Shown here one piece after another: positions 1-5,840 of a stretch of 7,526 bases of DNA. Made by a program: the position numbers and the translations under genes. Below the pieces are notes generated by a model that worked only from the letters and a program-made list of their open reading frames with translations, did not search any database and was not told the origin of the DNA. Positions within the stretch are counted from its first letter, which is position 1; the number at the start of each line of letters is the position of its first letter. The stretch is from Gallionellaceae bacterium (GTDB lineage Bacteria > Pseudomonadota > Gammaproteobacteria > Burkholderiales > Gallionellaceae): positions 1 through 7,526 of the forward strand of contig PLYB01000090.1 of assembly GCA_003151655.1 (NCBI GenBank), written 5' to 3'.

Positions 1-465
1 AAGAACCTCCACTCCTACACCTTTGTTCACGATGCACTGACAGGACATACTTCACCTTCAGCAGGGCGCAAGTATGGCAACGAACAGTATCCAATCGAGC
101 CCCTGTTTGAGGCGATGGAGCAATTTGAAATACTCAACCTTGACCTTTCCCACCTATACAAAAATCCATACGCCAAAAGACTTTTGCGGTCTGAGTTGAA
201 AATGATTTCGGCTTACTACGGAATTATCATCGCCTTTGCTGCAACCAAAACCAAGAAAGAAATTTCGCCCTTTGTTGTTGCACTGTGTCATGGGGCAGAA
301 GCTGGTTACGACGTCGTCTCGAACCAAGTTATTTTTGGACAAATCCCACATCACAAGCAGCTATTGGTGAATGCTTGGATTGAGATACATAGAGAAGAAC
401 TGATCGCAAGCTGGAAAGCAGGCAGAATGACTGGTGAGTATTTCAAGCTTGATCCACTGCGATAG
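1..465 (+). CDS. Partial gene: tyrosine-recombinase C-terminal remnant fused to a DUF4160-like domain
   Basis: The frame is open from the left window edge to the TAG stop at 463-465, so the 5' end lies outside the window. An internal ATG at 115 has GAGG only 2 nt upstream, too close to be a convincing start. The first ~55 residues read like the end of a phage-type integrase: HDALTGH (the second-box His), then a Tyr nine residues later in GRKYG at the nucleophile position, then LDLSHLY, a common ending of proteobacterial integrases. The Arg-box pattern (HSxRHTF) is reduced to HSYTFV and runs almost directly into HDALTGH, as if about 20 residues including the catalytic Arg-His were deleted. From the ATG at 202 the remaining 87 residues resemble DUF4160: SAYYGIIIAF, then AWIEIHREELIASW, ending FKLDPLR. 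The integrase part is probably inactive. DUF4160 function is unknown; these genes are often next to DUF2442 genes, and none is seen here. It could also be two genes, the second starting at 202. Confidence 0.6.
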   Translation, partial: KNLHSYTFVHDALTGHTSPSAGRKYGNEQYPIEPLFEAMEQFEILNLDLSHLYKNPYAKRLLRSELKMISAYYGIIIAFAATKTKKEISPFVVALCHGAEAGYDVVSNQVIFGQIPHHKQLLVNAWIEIHREELIASWKAGRMTGEYFKLDPLR

Positions 466-479
466 GTAGTGCTGAAAAG

Positions 480-496
480 TGTCGTTTAAAACGACA
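480..496. repeat. 8-bp perfect inverted repeat (TGTCGTTT-A-AAACGACA)
   Basis: The arms 480-487 and 489-496 are perfectly complementary around a single A. The repeat lies 15 nt after the stop of the + strand gene and before the terminator. It is too short-looped to form a good hairpin, so it reads more like a dyad protein-binding site or part of the terminator region. I see no function beyond the symmetry. Confidence 0.4.
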
Positions 497-513
497 GATT
501 TGAGATCTATATG

Positions 514-547
514 AAAAAACCCGCTGCGTTCCCACAGCGGGTTTTAA
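514..547. terminator. Bidirectional rho-independent terminator
   Basis: A perfect 11-bp stem, AAAACCCGCTG (516-526) against CAGCGGGTTTT (535-545), encloses the 8-nt loop CGTTCCCA. On the + strand it ends in TTTTAATT. On the minus strand the run of six A at 514-519 becomes a six-U tract. It lies between convergent genes, the + gene ending at 465 and hsdR ending at 617, and can serve both. Confidence 0.9.
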
Positions 548-616
548 TTACTACTAACTAATCTCTAACTGGCCAGGCCAGCGCGGGATCATAACCAGCG
601 ACTTGGCTGTGGTGTT
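546..616. other. Non-coding stretch between terminator and hsdR stop
   Basis: This fills the rest of the 466-616 gap. I find no gene in it. On the minus strand it encodes a 21-codon open stretch ending PALAWPVRD (stop 558-560) that begins only after a stop and has no Shine-Dalgarno site. It contains nothing that reads as the missing two thirds of HsdR, so that part was deleted rather than merely frameshifted. Confidence 0.4.
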
Positions 617-1846
617 TTACAGCTTAGTCGATTGGCTAGTAGTTTTATCAGAGGGGCTGGGGGTGAGGGAAGTTTCAGCCGTTGGTGGCTGAAACTTGTG
701 GATTAACGTAAACACATAGCGGTTATTGCCTGAGAGTAGTTCGCGTAATTGCGCTCCGCTTTGTGCATGGCTGACTTGTGCATCGCTTACTGCACCGCAA
801 GCCGCGAAGGTCTTGGAAATCTGTTCATCCAACTCCACTCGGTCGGTGACGATTACAAATGTCCAGTTGCCCGGAACCTTGCGCAACACTTTCTGCGCAA
901 AGAACACCATCGAAAAGCTTTTGCCGGAACCCTGCGTCTGCCAGAACACACCACCGCGACCATGACCTTCTTCGCGAGCTTTAAGCATGACGCGGATGGC
1001 ATTATTCACACCGATGAACTGATGGTTCTGCCCGATAATTTTTGTCAGCCCGCTCTTGTGCTCGGAGAACAGCGTGTAGTTTTCCGTTAGATCAAGTAAC
1101 CGCGATGGTTCGCACAATCCGCGCAGCATCACCTCCAGCGATACTCGGCGTGGTTCATCTTCGCTCTCGATACGCTTCCATTCAAAGAAACGTTCCCAAT
1201 CAGCAGTAAGCGAACCAACGCGGCTATCTGTTCCGTTAGATGCAATGAGCAAAGCATTCGACCAGAACAGCGCAGGAACTCCATTCTGCGCGTGCTTGTA
1301 GCTGGTGAGATTGCCTTCGAATGCTTGCTTGGCAGGCACACCTGGTTTCTTCAGCTCGATTACCACCCACGGCAAACCATTTACGAAACCAATTAAATCG
1401 GGGCGGCAAGTGTAGAGCTGGCCGACGATGGTCATCTGGCTTACCAGCAGAAAATCGTTGGCAGCGGAATTCTCCCAGTCCACAACCCGTACGCGTTCAG
1501 TCTTCAACCCGCCCTTTACTAGATCGGGCACAGTCACCTTCACCCCGTCACGCATCACAGACCATAGTTCACGATTCCCGGCAGCAGGCGGCATCGCCGA
1601 ACGGTCACGGGATAATTCATCTACAGCAGCGTTGATTGCTTCGATTGGCAGCGATGGATTCAATCGCACCAGCACATTACGCAAGTACACGGCCAGCACC
1701 ACCTCGGATTTCGTCTCGCGTCCAAGCGTGCCACTCGCCCCCGTCACCTCTTCTGAGGCAGACAGAGTTTCCCAACCCAACTCTGCAAAGAGTTGAATGG
1801 CGGGTTGTTCGACAAGCTGGTCTTCGGAGAAGATACTCAAACTCAT
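617..1846 (-). CDS. hsdR: Type I restriction enzyme HsdR, C-terminally truncated (N-terminal fragment)
   Basis: HsdR is the ATP-dependent translocating endonuclease subunit of Type I R-M. The fragment starts MSLSIFSEDQLVEQPAIQLF, the usual N-terminus. The PD-(D/E)xK nuclease is visible as RPDLIGF (D150) followed by VIELKKP (E164, K166). Then come Walker A, QTQGSGKS at 303-310 (K309), and the next motor segment, VIVTDRVELD at 331-340. The protein matches family sequence up to IHKFQ (residues 382-386), where the DEAD-box motif (DEAH) should follow within about 30 residues. Instead a low-complexity tail of 23 residues (ETSLTPSPSD...) runs to a stop. Full HsdR is about 1000 residues, so helicase motifs II-VI and the C-terminal assembly domain are missing, and the rest is not found in the window. 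The ATG at 1846 has only a weak upstream site (GATGGG). This is probably a pseudogene for restriction, although the nuclease domain is intact. Confidence 0.9.
   Translation of the reverse strand: MSLSIFSEDQLVEQPAIQLFAELGWETLSASEEVTGASGTLGRETKSEVVLAVYLRNVLVRLNPSLPIEAINAAVDELSRDRSAMPPAAGNRELWSVMRDGVKVTVPDLVKGGLKTERVRVVDWENSAANDFLLVSQMTIVGQLYTCRPDLIGFVNGLPWVVIELKKPGVPAKQAFEGNLTSYKHAQNGVPALFWSNALLIASNGTDSRVGSLTADWERFFEWKRIESEDEPRRVSLEVMLRGLCEPSRLLDLTENYTLFSEHKSGLTKIIGQNHQFIGVNNAIRVMLKAREEGHGRGGVFWQTQGSGKSFSMVFFAQKVLRKVPGNWTFVIVTDRVELDEQISKTFAACGAVSDAQVSHAQSGAQLRELLSGNNRYVFTLIHKFQPPTAETSLTPSPSDKTTSQSTKL
651..697. repeat. Stem-loop plus GC-rich repeat fragment at the hsdR truncation point
   Basis: An 11-bp perfect inverted repeat, AAGTTTCAGCC (670-680) and GGCTGAAACTT (687-697), has loop GTTGGT. 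It adjoins GAGGGGCTGGGGGTGAGGGA (651-670), whose complement CCCTCACCCCCAGCCCCTC resembles an interspersed repeat I recall from proteobacterial genomes. In hsdR the right arm encodes the last family-like residues, HKF plus the start of Q386, and everything after it is foreign. The position indicates that the repeat marks the breakpoint. The repeat identity is from memory, without a search. Confidence 0.6.
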
Positions 1847-2018
1847 TGCATCAAATACCCATCAAGTAAATATTTATCTAAATATCATATAATTAACTGC
1901 ATTGCGCCACTTAAGGAGTTATTCGCATCAAACAACTCGCTCAAATACCTCTTGAGTTTTTAGCAATTCCTGCCGATAATGTGCTTGTCTCATCTACCAT
2001 GTGTAGAAGGAGCATTCG
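1847..2018. other. AT-rich intergenic region between the small cargo gene and hsdR
   Basis: With the hairpin that follows, this gives about 200 bp without a convincing gene. It is AT-rich near 1865-1895, unlike its flanks. The octamer GCATCAAA occurs twice (1848-1855 and 1926-1933). On the + strand AAGGAG at 1913-1918 is followed by an open frame (KQLAQIPLEFLAIPADNV...) with no ATG, GTG or TTG at the right distance, so I do not call a gene. Confidence 0.4.
1883..1911 (-). promoter_or_regulatory. Possible hsdR promoter
   Basis: Read on the minus strand, TTAAGT (1911-1906) is followed after 17 nt by TATATG (1888-1883), overlapping a TATGAT at 1890 downward, about 40 bp before the hsdR ATG. The -35 match is poor and the call rests on AT-richness and position. 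The same spot also holds TATAAT on the + strand (1888-1893). hsdR could instead be read through from the upstream genes. Confidence 0.25.
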
Positions 2019-2058
2019 GAGCCGCCAAGCAGCAATGCTTGGCGGCTCTAGCCTTTTT
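2018..2058 (+). terminator. Strong GC-rich hairpin, terminator-like on the + strand
   Basis: The 13-bp perfect arms GAGCCGCCAAGCA (2019-2031) and TGCTTGGCGGCTC (2036-2048) enclose the loop GCAA. On the + strand a TAGCCTTTTT tail follows. On the minus strand there is no U-run, and the hairpin starts at the last base of the TAG stop of the small cargo gene. It may end transcription on the + strand, or cap and stabilise the 3' end of the minus-strand cargo mRNA and reduce read-through into hsdR. Confidence 0.6.
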
Positions 2059-2521
2059 GCGCTTTCCAAAATTCAGACCTCTCACGCTCAAAGTCCTTCG
2101 CCCTCTTACTCCTGACCAAGTAGCATGTTTTGAGGACGTAATATCCCTTACGTTTTGCCAGCACAACTGCAAAGCTTTCTTCTTCGTGCCAAATGACAAC
2201 ATGAGTGTTGTTAAAACGCTCGTTTTCCCACCAGCTTAATTTTGAATGCGTTTCCGCGTTCGCAATAAGCCATGCGATCCAACCTATACGCTCACAACGC
2301 CTCATGTCTGGCGTTCTATCTTCCTCACGCTCGCCCTCGGCAATCAGATGCCAAAAACGAAATCCCTTGCCATTGGTAGGTGGTGCATATTGAACTTTGA
2401 TAGGCAATCCACAGAACTTCAAACCCACTTTCACAACGGTATCAACAAAGACTTCATAAATCTCATCTTCGTATGTAGGCCAATCCCCGTGAAATAGAAA
2501 CAACTCAGGCAAGCTCATCAT
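2048..2521 (-). CDS. Small conserved-looking protein paired with DUF3800 (function unknown)
   Basis: I do not recognise a named family with certainty. From the ATG at 2521 the protein is 157 residues and opens MMSLPELFLFHGDWPTYEDE. It then has KGFRFWHLIAEG, EDRTPDMRRCERIGWIAW, a Trp-rich LSWWENERF, and a C-terminal beta-type stretch, FAVVLAKRKGYYVLKTCYLV, before a charged tail. The regular FWHLI / RRCERI / VVLA / YYVLKT spacing looks like a real folded domain. The hydrophobic end resembles the last strands of small RNase folds (Barnase/RelE-like), which is only an impression. A GTG at 2539 gives 163 residues but lacks a Shine-Dalgarno site. AGGGGG at 2523-2528 and the ATGA overlap with the DUF3800 stop favour 2521 or 2518. 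The overlap indicates co-translation with DUF3800, so the two probably act together. Confidence 0.7.
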   Translation of the reverse strand: MMSLPELFLFHGDWPTYEDEIYEVFVDTVVKVGLKFCGLPIKVQYAPPTNGKGFRFWHLIAEGEREEDRTPDMRRCERIGWIAWLIANAETHSKLSWWENERFNNTHVVIWHEEESFAVVLAKRKGYYVLKTCYLVRSKRAKDFERERSEFWKAQKG

Positions 2522-3222
2522 GCCCCCTGTGGCTTCCACACAAAAAGATTGAACTTTCTTTCTGTTGGCAATGTACTTCGCGATAAGTTAAACCCTGAGC
2601 GCAGCCTGATTCTCTCAATAATCGCTTGCTTGGCAGTACTTCCAGCAAGATTACGATGCACATATCCAATCGCACCAATCAGTAAATCCGCCAGCTGTAA
2701 TTGTTCAATTTCATGCGAATGTACCTGCTGGATGCGTTCAATCATCTCCTTGTTGAAATCATACTGTGCATTGCTCAGATAATCGTGCAGTTTATTTACC
2801 TTGTGCTGGCTTTGTGTGTCTTTAATATCCAAATAAATACGGTAATGGGATGGAGATTCGAAAATGACATTCAGTAACTGAAAATACATCTTGTAGTAAA
2901 AATCATCGTGATTCTGCTGAAAGGCGGAATGGTTCAGCTTCGATTTATCCGGCACAACAAGAGTTCGAAAACATAACCGCGCATCATCGAAAAACAGATC
3001 AATTAGCGCAAGATAAAAATCCAACTTGGCTGGTGATACCTTAGTCCACTTAATCTCAAAGTCGGATGCTAAACCATGTTTTATTTTCAGCGCGCGTATG
3101 GCGCGTGCCACCGAAGCACGCTGTGACTGCGGACACCACACGGCCCCCAGCACCATTGATGCCTGCCTATCATTTTCTAGATGGCATGATTCATCACAAT
3201 AAATATTGAAGATTTCACTCAT
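2518..3222 (-). CDS. DUF3800 domain protein (putative RNase H-like fold)
   Basis: The 234-residue length fits DUF3800, a family common in phages, islands and defence regions with a proposed RNase H-like fold and unproven activity. Its acidic signature is present: IYCDES near the N-terminus (D10, E11), FEIKW (E56, K58), YLDIKD (D132) and EQLQLADLLIGA (D179). These are spaced as expected for a metal-binding carboxylate set. The start at 3222 has GAGGT 7 nt upstream. It follows the Abi-type gene after 99 bp and overlaps the next gene by 4 bp (ATGA). No signal peptide or membrane segment is seen, so it is likely cytoplasmic. It probably acts as a nuclease-like component of a two-gene defence cassette, which is inferred from family and context. 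Confidence 0.85.
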   Translation of the reverse strand: MSEIFNIYCDESCHLENDRQASMVLGAVWCPQSQRASVARAIRALKIKHGLASDFEIKWTKVSPAKLDFYLALIDLFFDDARLCFRTLVVPDKSKLNHSAFQQNHDDFYYKMYFQLLNVIFESPSHYRIYLDIKDTQSQHKVNKLHDYLSNAQYDFNKEMIERIQQVHSHEIEQLQLADLLIGAIGYVHRNLAGSTAKQAIIERIRLRSGFNLSRSTLPTERKFNLFVWKPQGA

Positions 3223-3251
3223 GGCGTTACCTCGTCAAGTTCAGAGACCAT
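3219..3251 (-). other. Possible 10-codon leader ORF (MVSELDEVTP) overlapping the DUF3800 start
   Basis: The ATG at 3251 opens a short frame whose TGA (3221-3219) overlaps the DUF3800 ATG in an ATGA junction, the arrangement used for translational coupling. The frame stays open further upstream for about 15 codons, so it may be the tail of a lost gene rather than a leader. No strong Shine-Dalgarno site precedes the ATG. The short length makes chance a serious alternative. Confidence 0.25.
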
Positions 3252-3321
3252 TGCGACAAATCCTGTCCTAACAACAGGTGTGGCAGCACTTGGTAATTAT
3301 TGCAGCTCTTATTCGCTGTTT

Positions 3322-4062
3322 TCACGTTTTCTTCCTCGATTCCCAAGTTTGCAGCAAGAACGTCGCCATCGTGCCAGAAAGATTTACAGCGAGTTCCGCA
3401 TGGCGCGGCAAGGGCTTCGTTCCAGAGACGCCCTTGCCATGCGCATCGCTATGTCGATTTCTCAAAGACCCCAAACCCTCAACGACTGTCTGGCAGCCGC
3501 CAAGTATCTGCTTGAACAACTGCTCAGTGTGTTGGCTTGGCGAAAGCGTGAGTTGCTTGGCTGTCAGATTGTATAGCTTGGGCAAGTCAGCACTATCGTC
3601 ATACGTCGCATCCGCAACGTCGAGAATATGTTTGCACACCGACTCAAGGAGCGTGCGGGCAGCAGTAATAGCGCCTTCAGGGTCGGTACTTCTGCGCTCT
3701 AATGCTTTATGCCAAGCTTCCTGAATAAATGATGAGTTGACCGCTTGGACTGTAGCTGAAATGGCTTTATCGCTGGGTGTGCGAGACCCCGTCTCAAGCA
3801 TTGTCAAAAGCGGATCGAACTCGACTCGAAGGTATTCCTTCCGCTTTGCATACGTATCAAACTTGGGCTTTATAAATATCCAGAATTCCGAAAGATCACG
3901 GCACACACGAACACATTGAGGAAGCAATTTCTCGATTCGAGGCGACGCAGACAGCTCACGGCGCAAGCGTTTGTAGTCCTTATCATCGCCGTCGCCACCT
4001 GTTGCGCGCGAGACCAGCATCACCTTCAATGACTCGACACTGTTAATGAGTTCATCGTTCAT
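3322..4062 (-). CDS. Abortive-infection-like protein with C-terminal HEPN-type (Abi_C) domain
   Basis: This 246-residue protein ends in a segment matching the Abi_C family (abortive infection protein-like C-terminal domain). It reads GAITAARTLLESVCKHIL (130-147), then KLYNLTAKQLTLSP, ILGGCQTVVEGLGSLRNRHSDAHG, and a final helix, HAELAVNLSGTMATFL. R201, N202 and H208 form the R-x(4-6)-H active site typical of HEPN RNases (R203 to H208 also fits). The N-terminal half (1-120) is charged and helical with no family I recognise; it may sense the trigger. GAGG at 4071-4074 lies 8 nt before the ATG. The gene directly follows the hsdR/hsdS scrap, whose stop is 3 nt upstream of the start. It probably kills or arrests phage-infected cells by RNA cleavage, inferred from the family. 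Confidence 0.85.
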   Translation of the reverse strand: MNDELINSVESLKVMLVSRATGGDGDDKDYKRLRRELSASPRIEKLLPQCVRVCRDLSEFWIFIKPKFDTYAKRKEYLRVEFDPLLTMLETGSRTPSDKAISATVQAVNSSFIQEAWHKALERRSTDPEGAITAARTLLESVCKHILDVADATYDDSADLPKLYNLTAKQLTLSPSQHTEQLFKQILGGCQTVVEGLGSLRNRHSDAHGKGVSGTKPLPRHAELAVNLSGTMATFLLQTWESRKKT

Positions 4063-4065
4063 GGA

Positions 4066-4176
4066 TCACGCCTCTACAAGATTGACCTGACCCGACAGCA
4101 AGCGCGGCAGCGACTCAGCAAAAAGCTGGATGGCGGGTTGCTTGACGAGCAGGTCTTTGATGTAGATGTTGGACAT
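4066..4176 (-). pseudogene. 36-codon chimeric scrap: HsdR N-terminus joined to HsdS C-terminus
   Basis: The frame from ATG 4176 to the TGA at 4066-4068 encodes 36 residues. Residues 1-21 begin MSNIYIKDLLVKQ and end in PAIQLFAE, matching the start of the HsdR at 1846 (LVEQPAIQLFAE at the same positions). Residues 22-36, SLPRLLSGQVNLVEA, match the end of HsdS (LLPRLLAGQVKIE). The nucleotides also align: the + strand 4111-4147 and 1780-1815 share most bases through GGATGGCGGGTTG/GAATGGCGGGTTG. Two different genes are joined in frame, so this is a recombination seam between two Type I cassettes. It sits 8 nt after the 551-residue gene and 3 nt before the Abi-type gene. It may still be translated but is unlikely to work as either subunit. 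Confidence 0.8.
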
Positions 4177-4184
4177 CGCAGGCT

Positions 4185-5840
4185 TCAATCGTTACGTTTC
4201 AAAATAAGCGTGGAACTGAGATGCTGAATCAGTGCCACCCCAGCAGAAAGAAGCTTAAAAAAGACTTTCTGTTGCCCTTCATCACTCATCTGAAGGTCTG
4301 CGATAAGCTTGTCGTAACTGCTACCCTTCCGGTGTGCAGCTGATTTTGAACGCAAGTCCTGCAACACGCGGAGGAACTTAACATGCTCCTCATAGCCAAT
4401 CGCTCCGCGTTCATTAAAAAACTTCTCCAGCTTTGTGATGCCTTTGTCGCCTTCCACCAGAGTAGTCAGTCCCTTTGTGATTCCTTTCTCGTTTAGTGAG
4501 TCCACCAGCAACTTCGTTAGCGCGATTAGCTGGGAATCGAATTCTGACTGGTTATCCTTGGAAAGAAGCCGAAGCCCTGTCAGAAAGTGCTCGTCGTCAT
4601 CGTGAAGCGGAAGAAAGAAGTCCCATCCATTCGTCGTCTTAAACTGCCCACAGAAACGAGGGTATTCATGTTTAAAAACCAAGTCTGGTTTTTTGGGGTC
4701 GGATGGTTCTGCTAAGAAAGCTCGCTTAAACTCTGTTTCACTGATCTTTCGACCGGCTGGTGCAACGTTGAAGCTTAACCAATAATTCCGCTCGGTTTCC
4801 GAGAGATCGCGACCGAGGTCGCCAAGCCAAGCAACCACGTAATCAGAATGATCGTTGTCCATTCTCATCCCCCACAATCCGCCACACCTCAGGTATCCAT
4901 CTTCAACAGAATATTTTTGCGGGTCAGCGTAGTATTTCGAGAGAACCTCGACACGAAAGAAAACGGGCGTAAGGTAATTCGGGGCATCAGGATTTTTTCC
5001 AAAATAATCGGCCAATTTGTCTGGGTCGCATGTGCGCTTAAAAAGTTGCCCGTGAGCATCGCTGCCAATAACGAACTCTTGATACACCTCGGTATTCTCG
5101 TCGCCATCCTCCGCCGACATCGGCTTGGGCAAAATGTATTTCTTCCCCATCACGCCCCCAACAGTCTTGAATTTATTTTCGAGCGAGAACGTATCGGAAA
5201 CAATGGCTAAGTTATAAATGAAACTGTCGCCCGATATGGGCAACCGCGTCTCATCCAAGCTAAGTTCTTCAAGCGTATGCGGGCTATTTCGGAAACTATC
5301 CACAAAAATGCCCAAAGCCATTTGCTTGACCGCACAAAATCGCAGCAACAAATCGGTACGAATTTCAAAAACACCATCAGTGTATCGGGCCGCTTCAGAC
5401 TCATCACCATCTCGATTGAAGTGCAAGAATCGCTTCCGCGCGGGGTCTGGGTAAAGATTGTTATAAAGACGAAATTCTTGGGAAAGCTCAAAATAATCTT
5501 CACGGATACCGTGAAATTCTCGACAAATAACTAAAGGCTCAATGCCGACTTCATTCCCAAAGGGGCAGTAAACTGTGTTACTCACCTCACCGTTACTGTA
5601 ATGCGTCCAGACAGACGGTTTGCCATCCGTCAGGCCGATATTCCATCCGCTATCCCGTAAGCAATCCTGCACATGTGCGACCGGAATCAGCGCGGCAAAC
5701 CATGTCGTCCTTTCTTCGTCGGTTTGATTGTTGCGGTATGCCGCAAACCAAGGATACGGAACATTCGGTGAGGCCAAGAATGCTTGAATATCCTTATGCT
5801 GAATCCAGTCTGCATATCGCTTAAGTTCTTCCGGGGTCAT
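4185..5840 (-). CDS. Unrecognised 551-residue protein coupled to hsdS; candidate HEPN-type defence effector
   Basis: I do not recognise the family. The protein starts MTPEELKRYADWIQHKDIQA, is soluble-looking with no signal peptide or membrane segment, and has a long mixed middle rich in aromatic and acidic residues (GFR-free, WGMRMDNDHSDYVVAWLGDL at about 323-342; TNGWDFFLPLHDDDEHFLTG at 403-422). The last ~120 residues look all-helical and contain DLRSKSAAHRKG, where R497 and H503 give an R-x5-H spacing like HEPN RNases. By analogy with other defence proteins, the large N-terminal part could be a sensor and the C-terminus an RNase. The ATG at 5840 overlaps the hsdS stop (ATGA) and has GAGGT 6 nt upstream, so it is translationally coupled to HsdS. 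A direct partner role with the methyltransferase is possible. Its function is unknown, and the HEPN reading is moderate to weak. Confidence 0.75.
   Translation of the reverse strand: MTPEELKRYADWIQHKDIQAFLASPNVPYPWFAAYRNNQTDEERTTWFAALIPVAHVQDCLRDSGWNIGLTDGKPSVWTHYSNGEVSNTVYCPFGNEVGIEPLVICREFHGIREDYFELSQEFRLYNNLYPDPARKRFLHFNRDGDESEAARYTDGVFEIRTDLLLRFCAVKQMALGIFVDSFRNSPHTLEELSLDETRLPISGDSFIYNLAIVSDTFSLENKFKTVGGVMGKKYILPKPMSAEDGDENTEVYQEFVIGSDAHGQLFKRTCDPDKLADYFGKNPDAPNYLTPVFFRVEVLSKYYADPQKYSVEDGYLRCGGLWGMRMDNDHSDYVVAWLGDLGRDLSETERNYWLSFNVAPAGRKISETEFKRAFLAEPSDPKKPDLVFKHEYPRFCGQFKTTNGWDFFLPLHDDDEHFLTGLRLLSKDNQSEFDSQLIALTKLLVDSLNEKGITKGLTTLVEGDKGITKLEKFFNERGAIGYEEHVKFLRVLQDLRSKSAAHRKGSSYDKLIADLQMSDEGQQKVFFKLLSAGVALIQHLSSTLILKRND

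Noticed and set aside
558..620. Minus-strand 21-codon frame ending GYDPALAWPVRD as a transposase or HsdR remnant.
   Set aside because: It begins only after a stop, has no ribosome site, and matches no family I can name; chance is likely.
1913..2002. + strand peptide KQLAQIPLEFLAIPADNV after an AAGGAG site.
   Set aside because: There is no ATG, GTG or TTG at a suitable distance; it would need ATT or ATC as start. Kept only as a note on the intergenic region.
1979..2239. + strand frame of 86 codons.
   Set aside because: It lies antisense over the small cargo gene and the hairpin, has no Shine-Dalgarno site, and its composition follows the complementary gene.
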